Source of the DNA: Xanthoparmelia taractica
Taxonomy: Eukaryota; Ascomycota; Lecanoromycetes; Lecanorales; Parmeliaceae
Direction of reading: 5' to 3'
Length of the DNA: 64,000 bases
Assembly (NCBI GenBank): GCA_033085395.1
Contig: MU853184.1
Location: 248,001 to 312,000, forward strand
How positions within the stretch are numbered: position 1 is the stretch's first letter; every line of letters starts with the position of its first letter. Shown here in pieces: positions 9,010-19,159 of the stretch. The position numbers and the translations under genes are program-made. The notes below the pieces were generated by a model. The model had not been told where the DNA came from. It was given only the letters and a program-made list of their open reading frames with translations, and ran no database searches.

Positions 9010-10893
9010 GTGTCCAAACTCCCCTATTCCCCAATAGTGCAACTCCTGCTGTCCTGCGGTAAAAAGCCAAACTTTCCTGCATCGCGAATTTCCAAATTAA
9101 AGGCATCGAATCGGATCGTGAAAAGGAGCAGATGAATGGATAGATGGAGAGCAGTATCCTTGCTCCTCGCTCACGCGGTCGCTCGCTAACTCACTCACTC
9201 AGAAACTCGGCTTGGGATGGATTCGTGTAGGTAAATATGTAATGACGGCAATATGGGTTGGGTTAATCTCGGCTTGCTTGAGTGATTGATTACGACATCC
9301 CAGTGCTATTTCATTCTATCCATCCCATTCCATTCCATTCCATTCCATGCCATGCCATGCCGTTCATGATCTGCACTCGTTCGTTGTTCATCCTCGGGTT
9401 CTACCCTAGGCAAGGCAGTAGGTAGGGAGCAGGGAGGAGGAAGTAGGAAGATCAAACGCTGCATGCAGTATTTCCCTGCCCCTGCCCCTGCCCTGTCCCC
9501 CGGACCCCTTCCCCCACCCCTATCGCTGACCCTGACGGAATCCCTATTGGAAGATTTCTTTCTTCTTGAAGGAGGATGGATTAAGGGTGAAGGAAAGACT
9601 TGCAGAGAGGGGTAGAGAGAGAGCAGTCGCGTGTATATTTTTTTTTTGCTTGTCTATATCTGCTGCGCTTGGAGGTATGGAGTTTGCGAGTTTGGGGGGT
9701 TGGGGGGGGGTTGCTGGTTTCGGGTTAGCTTGGTTGTGGGGTTGATTATGGGGTGTGTTGAGATGTGGGTTGGCCTGATTGCGGGATTGGATGGGACGGT
9801 GAGAGATTAGGCAGGGGGATGGGAATGGCTTGGTTTTGGGAAGTGTCTGGGTTGGGTGTGGCTTGAGGGGGACGTTCTTTTCGGTTTGGAATTGGGTTGG
9901 CATGGGATAATGAGAGAGAAGAGGGAAAGGAAGGGAGGAAAGGGCAGAGGGAGAGATGAATAGGGGATTCGATGGGAAGGAATGGGAATGGATTGGCCGC
10001 GTTGGTTGTGGGGAGAGGGAAGGAATGGGGGAAGTTAGATTGGGATGGGTTGAGGGGTGTGTGATAATGAGCCTGGGAAAAGAAGGATGGTGGAGTTGGA
10101 GAGGGATGGATGACTTGGAATGGGATCAGATGGGAGGAAAAGGGGAGGACAAGGGGTGGAAAGAGTTTGAGGAAGGAAAGGGATGGATTGATGATGATAA
10201 TAGAGAATATCAAGGCGGAGGGAGGTGCGGAGGAAGAAGGAAAGGTATGATAGAGTAAGGTATTAAGGGATGGGATTCGAGTGATGGACTGGTTTGTGGG
10301 GTGTGGGTTGGCTTGGTTGACGGTTGTCTGTGGAGTGTGGGGTGTAGGTTGAGATGGGATAGAATGGGTTGGGATGGGATTGAGGGGTGGCATTTGGGGA
10401 TGAGAGCTAGGGGGAAGTGGAGGGGCGGACTAGAATGGGATGGCATGGCATGGCATGGTATTGAGGGATGGCAAGGGGAAGGGAGGTGCAGAGGAAGGTA
10501 AAGGGTTGGGATGAGAGACACGGCAGAGGAGGGGGGAAGAGGGGGGATGTGAGGGGTCGGAGATAGTAGCGTGCTTGGACTAATTGTTTTCGGGGTCACC
10601 GCGTAGATTGAGAGAAGGGGCTGGAGGCAGCCAGGGGGGGCTCTTCTGCAGTGTGTTTGCGCGCGCCAAGTGTATGTAGGGTACTTTTTTTGGTTAGTCA
10701 GGTAGTAGCGAAGGATAGAAAATTTGCTGCGTATTCAATGAGGGCACAGGGAAGGATGGCGTGAACGGTTTAGCACTATATACAAAACGACTTCCATCTA
10801 TCCCGGAAGCAAACAAATGGGTATCTTTGCAAACTCCGAAATCTCATCCGCAAAGAAATATTTGAGTGTGGGGATCTGCCGGCAAGGTCATCA
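9010..10893. other. Gene-free, low-complexity DNA with strong G/purine skew
   Basis: Short CATTC/CATGC runs lie at about 9318-9362. From about 9560 to 10560 the plus strand is dominated by GGGA, TGGG and GGTTG words and is nearly free of C. It includes G-runs near 9695-9711 (GGGGGGTTGGGGGGGGG) that could form quadruplexes. The Pro/Ser/His-rich frames on the minus strand are consequences of this composition. No conserved protein feature is seen. Confidence 0.65.
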
Positions 10894-11782
10894 TCAGTAT
10901 CGCCATATGACCTTGCCGGCATCCCCAACAGCCACCCGCCCCTTGCGTATCTGCTCCTGCAGATTCCGCTCCTCCTTCTCCTCCTTCCTCTTCTGCCAGG
11001 CTTCCTGGCGCTCCTGGCGCTCCTGGCTCCGCTTCTCCCACTCGGCCTTCTTCCGTCGGCGCTCTTCCCGCTCCAGGTACTCCTGGTATGCTCTGGGACA
11101 GTTGGCTCGACGGTGCCCCACCTCCTGGCAATGCCAGCATTTCTGGCACTCTGTGCCAGGATGCCTGAAGCTTGCTTAGCTGAGACGTGTTAATTGTGGG
11201 TTGTTGAACTTACTCGGCATTGTGGCACATCCCGCATCGTTTCGGTCGCCGTGCAGGGATCCTCTCCAGGTCATTGCTCACCCGACCGGCGAGCTCGCGG
11301 ATCTCCAGCATCTCCGCCAAGGCAAGCAGTCTTCCCAATCCCGACCGAGTTTTCGGATATGGGACTGCGTTTTTGCCACTGGGGTCGGCTCCCCCTTCCT
11401 CCATCCACTGGACAACAAACTTCAGAGCAAGTTTGTTGGCCGCCAGGGCTGTCGGCGGCGGAACGTTCTCCGCAGTCACCTGTGCACTGGCAGAGCTTGG
11501 TCCCGCTTCAGCGACCGGAGGAGCAGCCGGTGGTTCGGATGGGAACGTCACAGTGACGACCCCGCAAAACGGCTCTTGCAAAGCTCTCCTCCACACTGGA
11601 GAAAAGCGTCTTGCCACGGGTTTGTGGACCCGGTGGACAACCTCATCCCCAACTCGGATGGAGATGAAGTTGCTATGGTTGCCTCTCAGGAGCCTTGCTG
11701 CCGTTAGCCGGGAGCGGACTATTGACAGGGAAGAGCCTTACTCTTGCATAGCTCTCTGGCTGAGGACACGTGAGGTAGTCAT
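10894..11782 (-). CDS. BTB/POZ-like protein with C-terminal CCHC zinc knuckle
   Basis: The three-exon model 11742-11782, 11214-11672 and 10894-11164 gives 256 aa in a consistent frame. The introns are GTAAGG..CATAG and GTAAGT..TTCAG. After a short leader, residues about 14-48 read F-I-S-I-R-V-G-D-E-V-V-H-R-V-H-K-P-V-A-R, the start of a fungal BTB/POZ fold (I-x-V-G-x-E..V-H-K). A Pro/Ala-rich insertion is followed by BTB-like helices (L-A-L-K-F-V-V-Q-W-M and L-L-A-L-A-E-M-L-E-I-R-E-L). The C-terminus has C-G-M-C-H and then a perfect zinc knuckle, C-W-H-C-Q-E-V-G-H-R-R-A-N-C (C-x2-C-x4-H-x4-C). A highly charged R/E/K helix of about 55 residues follows. BTB domains mediate protein-protein contacts, and CCHC knuckles bind RNA or ssDNA. 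The combination is uncommon, and a Gag-like origin of the knuckle is possible. A decayed relative of the BTB start is seen at 14704-14860. Confidence 0.65.
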
Positions 11783-11856
11783 ATTTCTATATAGATGTCA
11801 GCATGTTTGGGTAAAGGCTTCGGCGTAGATGAAGGACTGAGACTTATATACCTTAC

Positions 11857-11884
11857 GATGATGAGGATGATGATGATGATGATG
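11857..11884. repeat. (GAT)n microsatellite
   Basis: A short run of GAT trinucleotides with one interruption lies about 75 bp upstream of the BTB/zinc-knuckle gene start, in its probable promoter or 5' UTR. Confidence 0.9.
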
Positions 11885-14703
11885 GAAGCGTTGTAGGTCG
11901 ATGGATGACTTGTGGGTAGATGATGTGTCAAGGAAACTAGGATGCAGAGATGATGAACGATTGTTTGTGAAGCTGTTTGCTAGATCGATAATGATTTGGA
12001 TATTAGAAGAGAAGACGAAAACAAGCGGGACATGGCATTTTTATAGGCAGAACGCCCTTAGCGTCCATGACTGCTTAACATTTGCATCCGGTCTGGAAAG
12101 TGCTAAGACGGCTTGACTCGACTTTCCTTGGTGGGAAAGTCGTCGATCAAAGGCATAGAATCACACTCCCAATGCAAGTCTCGTTCCAATTGATCGCCAC
12201 TGCGTAGGTTGCATCCGACTGAGGGGGTTTCAAGAGCTAGAGGCTCGTGCATGATGCGCTGGCGATTCGCCCTCATTCTACGGAAACACCGCCAGCCAGC
12301 GGTTTTGGTTCTTCTTCGAGCTGGCAGCTTCATTTTTGGATAACCGCTCCAGAATGTCGTGCGTGGTAATAGGTACTTGGTTTCTGGATGCTTAACAAAC
12401 CGTGCGAATTCCGAATTGAACGCGCAGATGACCTACTCTGCATCAGCCGAAGCACTGCAAGCCAGTCATCGCTGGCACTTTCTCCGCTTGCCACAGTTGC
12501 TCTTGCATACTCACCGCCAGATTGCCTGCAGGAAGGTAGCATTAACACTTTGAAGCTGAATGTGTTAACAAGCTATCATGCTGAAACTTGTGCCCATGCA
12601 TGTGACTATTTTTTATCTCATCCAAACTAGTCAACAGCAGCCAGTAAGAAATAAGGCCGGCCTTTATCGCCTGCCCTTTTCTGCACGATGATCGTGGGAT
12701 ATCGTGCATAAGCATCAAGGTACTTCGGTACGGCTCGAAAGATCGACAGCATACCTTAGTCTCCGTATGCTGTTCGTAATTGTGATGTATATGCAGGTAA
12801 TCCACATTGCATTAGCATCAGCCGGAACAAATGAGCCAATTGACTACGTGGCTTTTGCATATTGGAAAGTGTTTAATCGGCCTGCATGTGCATGGAGGTA
12901 AGGTATCTTAGTGTGCATATGGCGCTAATAAATCTCCGAGTTACGCCGAGGTATTAATACATTAAGCGCTCCGGCGCTATTATACTTTAGGGCTGCATGC
13001 TGCATCCTCCCCTCGTCCATCTGCCCATTGTTTGCAGCTCGACGGTGATCTCTTGACCAGCATCATCATCTTGGCCCAAGATGCGTGTTTTCCTACAGCT
13101 GTATTTCATTCCAGGATGATCCTTACACTAGTCTGTTTTCAATGCCAAACCGACTAAGCTGAATGCAAGCAATTTCATCAGACTCTTTTGAATCGTGTTT
13201 GGATCTCACCAGAGCGAAGCAATCCAGGAGTGTTAAGGTTGCTATTGTTTGACAATAACCAGCCCATCGACGTGTCCCCGCAATCATGCAGCCAAGCAAC
13301 TCGCATCCAGTTACCGAATTCAAGCAGACCCTGCCACCAGCTAATCGTCCCAATCTAAGGCTGAAACGAGCGGAGAGACCGATGTCTTCGCGCATATCAG
13401 CTGATGCGACGTCGTAAGCAATTCTTCGGACAATCTTTTCGATAGCGGGTCATTTCACTCTGGAGCCATACCCCGCAGTTATGATCAGCCAGGAATTGGG
13501 CTGCAATCATGGGAACCCAATTATTCGTACTAATTGCGGAGATAATGGTCCAGGGAATGCCAGTTGCTCGCTCGCCCCGCCCCGACCGAGGGAACCGTCG
13601 AGCCTTAAGGTACTTTGTACTCGAACTAAGCGGCTTGAACTTTATTGCAAGCCAACCCATTCGTCTTGCGTATCTCAGATTGAGCCTTGCAACGATGGGA
13701 TTTGATGAACTCGTTAGCTGGAATGTTCTTGCCGAAGCAAGGCAAATCAGCTGCGTAATTTGCATATACGACGAGAGCACTACAGACTTTTGTTCATCCA
13801 TGCGGTCGTAGAGACCGATGATGCGTCCTCAACCAAGCTGCTAAAAACGTTAGCATCCTTGCTGTAGTTCTCTTGAACACAGATTATGAATATCGAGCCT
13901 AATGTTTCCGGCATCAGTACAGATCCTACCGGCTGAGGAGATTCCGGGGGCATGTGAGTTAGGTTGACAACCAGAGAAAAGACGAGGGCCTCTGATTGGC
14001 GAGAGACCGGTCGAAGGAAGGAGAATCAACCCACTGGCCCTTCCCCTCTTTTCCATATCGAATGAAAGTATTAGGGAAATGCAATCACCATCAGGGTGCT
14101 TGATTATACAACGTGCCAGCTCATGCTTGTTCTTCTCTTCTACGCTGTTCATCTGAGCGGATTTTCGATTTAGCAAACAAGCCTGCACACACTTGTCTGC
14201 GTACACATTTTCCGTTAAAACGTCATCTACCAAACAACGAGTTTCTTCATTACCTTCAAGAATACTTACAAGGTACATAAACCATGGTCTTTCTCGCACT
14301 CTAAGTTTTCTCTTGGCCGTTGGACTGAAACATAAACCTTCTAATCTTGTTTTACATATATACTGATATTTTATCCACAGATGCCGGTTTCCAATCCTGT
14401 GCGCTCGGAGAGCCGGCGTCTTCAGTGACGTAGAAACCCGGAGCAGGCCGAATTTTCTTCGGCTGCGACTCCCACGAGTGGACTTGGAGAGGGACAATGG
14501 CTGGACAGATGTCGAGTTCCTCTTCAAGTTCGACCGCACGACCTTCCGGGGACCTACCTACAGAGTCCCTCAGCAAAAGAAAACTATCGCAGCGGCCTGT
14601 ACCCTTTCAGGCTTTACCCCCAGCGAGCGTGCCGCCGCTCCTGAGCATCAGACAATTGCAAGAGTCCGTCTCCCCCTTCCATCTATCATGAACCCTGCTA
14701 AAC

Positions 14704-14860
14704 ATGCTAAGTCTGCTGCGTAACAACAGAAACAATCGCGTCTCGGTCAGGATTGGGGATGAGCTAGTCTGTACGATCCTGAGACCCGTTGCGAAGCATT
14801 TACCTTAGACATGGACGTCGAGAGCTGGCGAACATCCACTGCAACAACCGTCAATGTAGC
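14704..14860 (+). pseudogene. Decayed BTB-like fragment related to the 10.9-11.8 kb gene
   Basis: Starting at ATG 14704, the frame reads R-V-S-V-R-I-G-D-E-L-V-C-T-I-L-R-P-V-A-K-H. This matches position by position the BTB start of the gene at 10894-11782 (F-I-S-I-R-V-G-D-E-V-V-H-R-V-H-K-P-V-A-R-R). A TAG stop follows within about 12 codons of the G-D-E motif, then further stops. No zinc knuckle was found after it. The fragment looks like a diverged, inactivated paralogue. The call rests on one motif of about 20 residues, so moderate caution is needed. Confidence 0.4.
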
Positions 14861-15461
14861 CATGGAAACAATTTGGAGATCTGGTTAGTGTGCAATATCT
14901 TGCTCGGTTGCAACAGCATAATTCAACAATACAACATAGAGTATGAGTTGACTTCTTCGATCCATCGTCGTCCCCTCTCACTGCAAATAATGTATTAGAA
15001 CAAGGCTTGCAATTGGAGCTGACGTGACCGCTCTGTGACTGCTGGCATTGTGACTGCCGAAAGCGAGAGCGGCGCGGGCGCATCAAGTCTGTAGGCCCGT
15101 TTTGCGATTTTCCGTGTGCTCTCGCCGTTTCATCTCAAAGGTCGCGCAATCGTCTCTACATACAGACTATACAGAGTTAAATTCTAGTCTATCGTAGAGC
15201 GCTCCGCATTTCAGTTCCTCTTCCTTAAAACTGGATTTCAATTGAAACGTTTTTGTAGCCGGAGATAGCCAAAGGGGTCGTATTCTTCAATTTGGGCCTT
15301 AGTGGATAAACTTCGAGTGGCAGATCACGTGCCCTCGGAAGCCAAAAGCTTCAAAAAACACCATGATCGAGCCGCTTTACATACCAAGTACAACATATTG
15401 CAACCGAAGAAATTGAATATCGAGCCGCAACTCTGCAGGCCCATAGTACGCCGATTTCGTA

Positions 15462-16304
15462 GTGATGGGCAGACCAGGCGGCATGGAACCTGCGCGCTGG
15501 CTCGCGGGCTCAGCAGGAGCCTCAAGGGGGATTTACATCACCAAGACAAACGCCCTTGTCAAGTTCGGTCCGCATGTAGTCCCGTCACGCGAAGCAGCTA
15601 CGATGCTGTATGTTCTGCAACGATGCCCAGAGATTCCAGTGCCTGTAGTGTACGATTCCTGGACGGAAGACGATGGATGTGGATACATTTCAATGGCGCC
15701 TATGCCTGGAAAAAACCTCGACCACGTCTGGCAGGAAATGGATTCTGCGGAGAAGGAATCCATAATGAATGACTACAGGGTGATCTTGCAACGACTTCGC
15801 AGTCTGGATCCATCGCCGGACACGCCCGTACACATTGGCGCCATCGACGGCGGGCCAGCGGTAGATCATCGAACGAGTGGTCGAAGATCTGGTGGCCCGT
15901 TTTCCGCCGAACCGGAGTTCAACAATTGGCTTCTGAGCCACATGCATCCCGACTCTAAAGAGCACGACTCAGACTTCTACGTCGAGACGCTTCAAAGCAG
16001 CATGAAGGACAACCACAAATGGCGCCTGACGCACGGCGACATGGGCCCGCATAACATCCTCGTCGAGAATGGACGCATCACCGCGGTCCTGGGTTGGGGA
16101 CTCGCGGGATGGTATCCTGAGTATTGGGAGTATGTCAAGATGACACAATATCTACGCTCTGAATGCGGGGATTTCCGGTCCTACGCTAGGCGACTGTGGA
16201 GCGTGGGGAAAGCGTATGTCTTTTACGATATGGAGTACGTGAATGACCAGATTCTTGACTCTCAGGTCGTGCATGGCGCGAGGATCATCAAGCGGCGACG
16301 TTGA
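15462..16304 (+). CDS. APH/choline-kinase-fold phosphotransferase-like protein, key Asp missing
   Basis: This single exon of 280 aa belongs to the large fungal APH (PF01636) group. The N-lobe shows A-L-V-K-F-G (Lys34) and the E-A-A-T-M-L helix, then I-P-V-P-V-V-Y-D-S-W. The catalytic loop is L-T-H-G-D-M-G-P-H-N-I-L-V (H191-G-D193, N198). In the metal-binding segment, relatives usually have an Asp before Trp (I-I-D-W-E-x-A-G-W). Here it reads V-L-G-W-G-L-A-G-W, so the Asp is Gly211 (GGT at 16092-16094). The characteristic W-Y-P-E-Y-W-E-Y follows. Loss of the metal-binding Asp predicts an inactive or altered enzyme. The start is uncertain (Met1, Met2 or Met8). Substrates of this fungal family are mostly unknown. 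Confidence 0.8.
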   Translation: MMGRPGGMEPARWLAGSAGASRGIYITKTNALVKFGPHVVPSREAATMLYVLQRCPEIPVPVVYDSWTEDDGCGYISMAPMPGKNLDHVWQEMDSAEKESIMNDYRVILQRLRSLDPSPDTPVHIGAIDGGPAVDHRTSGRRSGGPFSAEPEFNNWLLSHMHPDSKEHDSDFYVETLQSSMKDNHKWRLTHGDMGPHNILVENGRITAVLGWGLAGWYPEYWEYVKMTQYLRSECGDFRSYARRLWSVGKAYVFYDMEYVNDQILDSQVVHGARIIKRRR

Positions 16305-17884
16305 TCCTTGGTGGGATGCGCTTTCCTCCCACTAGATGCCGTAGGAGCTCCCAAGCGACAGGTATCAACGCTCCAACAGCAGCTATTTTCTACACATATC
16401 TAAATTCATGCTCTGGTATAGTGATTCTGTCGAAAGCTCTCAACGGCACGTAGCGGATCACACTTGTCCTCGCTGCTCGGGTAGCCATATGTCAGTCCCC
16501 ATCAGCAACAACCGGAATTATACCATCTTCTATCGCGCTCCGCTCAATCTTACTCTACCAAAAGTGGTACAAGCATACTCTACTTTCCTTTGCTATGGAA
16601 TCTAAGCTAGTACCGGATTCGGATTGGATTCCCAGCGGCCCAGTGTACAACAACAGCATGGGTATCTACGTGTACCGCACCGCTCGCGAGTCTGCCCATC
16701 ATAAGCGACCAACCCAGTAGAGGTCCAGAGCTGCAGAGGTATAGGAGATTCAACTTCAGGGATTCAGTGGGGGCTTCAGAGGACCGCTACTGCCTCGCTC
16801 AAAAAGCAAACCTTAGGGGGTAGAGATCCGACTGTCGCTGTGCACCAGGATAACCAATGCTCAGACGGAAGGACGACTGGTTTTGACTATTTGAAGGACG
16901 AACGTTGGATGATAGACTGAACCCCACCATCTACTTCAATTCTTTCATATCCCCGCTTTGGCTTTGACTCATCGTACCGTCAACCGAAGTGACTCTGATT
17001 ATAATTCACGAGCAAATTTACGCAGCAATATCAAATCCACCTCCTCAATGCTCGTCATCGATCCCAACGCCAATCCTACCCTCGCTTCCTAATCCGAAAC
17101 GTCACTTTCCCCTTTTGGAGGGCAGATCTCTCATACCATAGTACTTCGTACTCGGCTACTGGAACTAAAACTGCCGGAATCCAGCAATTGAATATCCAGC
17201 ATCTACATTATCAGCACCAAATCCAGTGTGATCCCTACTTTGCCGGGATATTGACACGAGCCGCCCCTGAACGGAAGCTAGGTATCGGCCAGACCGTCTA
17301 TAGGGAAACGCAGGCCATTACTGTTGGAACAGACCTAAACGTCTGCAAGGGCGCTTTGGGTACCGATGGATTGAAGCGCAAGGGCCCGCTTTTTAAATCA
17401 TTGGGATCCGCGAGGGATCTCTTAGGCTATATTAACTTCAGTGCCTGGATGTGGCACCGCGATAGTATTTGCAAAGGACAGCTATACCACTAAATATACA
17501 TGGGGTTTTCTTGGTAAATGACCTGATGGCTAGACAAGGTGGCTCGCTTATTCCCAGGTCAAGTTTTGGGACCATTCCGATATCTTTTGATTATCCTGGC
17601 CACGGCCGCGCTGGACAGGCCATTAGATAGTTTATGAACTTTCTCGTCGATTATTCTCTGGTCCAGATCTGGGAGAATCTGTTCAACAGCTGCCGTTACC
17701 GGGGCCGTGTCTGTGACTTGATAGATGGTGTCGCAACGAAGACAGGAAGACAAAGACTTGGCTCGCCTTAGCTCCTTGGCATACCTTCAGCCCTATCACG
17801 CACAAATGTCCTCACTATCGGTCTACTACACGGTCTACTTACACGATCGAGTTCCCCCCCTACACACCCCCTACCCAACCAACC
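16305..17884. other. Intergenic, no supported gene
   Basis: Several short frames exist, the longest at 17188-17493 (101 codons, plus) and 17562-17753 (64 codons, minus). They lack family features, good context or splice support. The last 60 bases before 17885 are C-rich and pyrimidine rich, like a fungal core promoter or 5' UTR for the GRASP gene. Confidence 0.55.
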
Positions 17885-19159
17885 ATGTTCAGCGCCCTAA
17901 ACCGCTTCATCTCCCGCCTCGACTCCGACGCCCCCTCCCCCTCCCACTCCCACCCCTCCCACAACAATCCTTATGGTGCCTCCGGCTTCCAAGTCCTCCG
18001 CAACAAAAACACCGACATCCCCATCGACCCCTGGTACGACTTCATAATCGGCATCAACAACCGCCCCCTCACCTCCCCAGCCCCCCACCCCTTCGCCCTC
18101 GAAATCCGCAACTGCGCCGGCGCCACCGTAACCTTGACCATCTGGTCCGCAAAGGGCCAACGGGTCCGCACGCTCCGTCTGCCTGTTCCTACGCCCTCGC
18201 CTACGCTCGGATTGACGCTGCAATGGACACCGCTCGCTTCTACGGAAGACGTGTGGCATATCCTCGACGTGATACCCGGTTCGCCGGCCGATGTCGCGGG
18301 ATTGTTACCGTATGGCGATTTCATAGTCGGTACGCCCGAGGGGAGCGTGCGTGGGGAGGCGGGGCTGGGGGAGCTGGTGGAGGATTTCCTGTCGAGGTGT
18401 CTCAGGTTGTGGGTTTATAATCACGAGTATGGCGTTACGAGGGTTGTGAGTATTACGCCGGAGAGGGGGTGGGGGGGCGAGGGGGCGCTGGGGTGTGTGC
18501 TTGGGTTCGGGGCGCTGCATCGGGTGCCGGCGCCGTTGAATGAGCCGCTGGATGCGCCGGGGGAGACGGTCTTTGATGAGATGGGGGGGTTTGGTAATGA
18601 GGGGGGGGATGAGAGATCGGCTTCCGCTACTACTACTACTACTACTACTACTACTGCGGCTACCACAGCGAATCACCTAAACCCATATCCAAACAGCGCG
18701 CCATACCCAAACACTCCCACTCCCACTCCCAATTCCCACAGCACCCCCTCACATCAGCAGCAATCTGGATCCGCCGACATCCTCATACCAGCAACATTAC
18801 CTTTTTCTTCCCCTCCTCCTCCTCCTCCTCCGCCACTTCCTGGCGCTTCTTTTACACCCGGAACCGGAGCTCCAACAAGGGCAGCAGCAGCCCGAAAAGC
18901 AGCCCGAAAAGTCATCTCCCCCAACGCGGCCTTTGACGAGTACTTCAAAGAAGGCGAACAGAAGAGTAAAGAAGAGGATTTTGTGCCGGGTGCTCCGACC
19001 AAGAGTGCGCTGCCGCCTCCGCCGAAGAAGATGACGGTGGGGGTGGCGAGTGGAGCACCGCCGCCGTCGGTAGCGGAGGGTACGGAGGGTACGGGGGCGC
19101 GAGGTGAGGGGCAGGGTGAGGAACGGGGGGGTGAGATGGTGGAGGAGCGGGAAGGGTGA
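17885..19159 (+). CDS. grh1: GRASP55/65-family Golgi protein (Grh1 orthologue)
   Basis: This is a single exon of 424 aa. Two PDZ-like GRASP repeats occupy residues about 30-220: G-F-Q-V-L-R-N-K-N-T-D, D-P-W-Y-D-F-I-I-G-I-N, then W-H-I-L-D-V-I-P-G-S-P-A-D-V-A-G-L, Y-G-D-F-I-V-G and L-R-L-W-V-Y-N. The rest is a Pro/Ser/Thr-rich tail with a Thr run encoded by (ACT)n near 18630 and a short conserved F-D-E-Y-F-K-E-G-E motif near residue 355. Grh1/GRASP proteins act at the early Golgi and ER exit sites and in unconventional secretion. The N-terminus M-F-S-A-L-N-R-F-I-S-R-L can form an amphipathic helix. Yeast Grh1 also begins M-F and uses an acetylated helix rather than the myristoyl-Gly of animal GRASPs. 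The gene converges on the PC4 gene. Confidence 0.92.
   Translation: MFSALNRFISRLDSDAPSPSHSHPSHNNPYGASGFQVLRNKNTDIPIDPWYDFIIGINNRPLTSPAPHPFALEIRNCAGATVTLTIWSAKGQRVRTLRLPVPTPSPTLGLTLQWTPLASTEDVWHILDVIPGSPADVAGLLPYGDFIVGTPEGSVRGEAGLGELVEDFLSRCLRLWVYNHEYGVTRVVSITPERGWGGEGALGCVLGFGALHRVPAPLNEPLDAPGETVFDEMGGFGNEGGDERSASATTTTTTTTTAATTANHLNPYPNSAPYPNTPTPTPNSHSTPSHQQQSGSADILIPATLPFSSPPPPPPPPLPGASFTPGTGAPTRAAAARKAARKVISPNAAFDEYFKEGEQKSKEEDFVPGAPTKSALPPPPKKMTVGVASGAPPPSVAEGTEGTGARGEGQGEERGGEMVEEREG

Larger units (their letters stand above)
11783..15461. other. Gene-poor 3.7-kb stretch
   Basis: It contains a GAT microsatellite near 11857-11884 and several reading frames of 60-230 codons with no family signature. 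The longest is on the minus strand at 13850-14539. One small frame at 14497-14691 is Ser/Pro rich. The only recognisable coding trace is the BTB-like fragment at about 14704-14860. The stretch may be the remains of old insertions. Confidence 0.5.

Noticed and set aside
8788..9106. Arg-rich and Glu/Gly-rich minus frames after the PX gene
   Set aside because: They are the translated polypyrimidine microsatellite.
9544..10599. Pro/Ser/His-rich minus-strand frames resembling extensins
   Set aside because: They arise from the G-rich skewed tract. There is no signal peptide or repeat unit consistent with a real protein.
13850..14539. 229-codon frame on the minus strand
   Set aside because: No family motif, no splice or start support, and the translated composition looks random. 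It lies in a gene-poor, possibly decayed interval.
17559..17753. 64-codon minus frame with helical, basic C-terminus
   Set aside because: Too short, no recognisable motif, and it overlaps the probable GRASP promoter.
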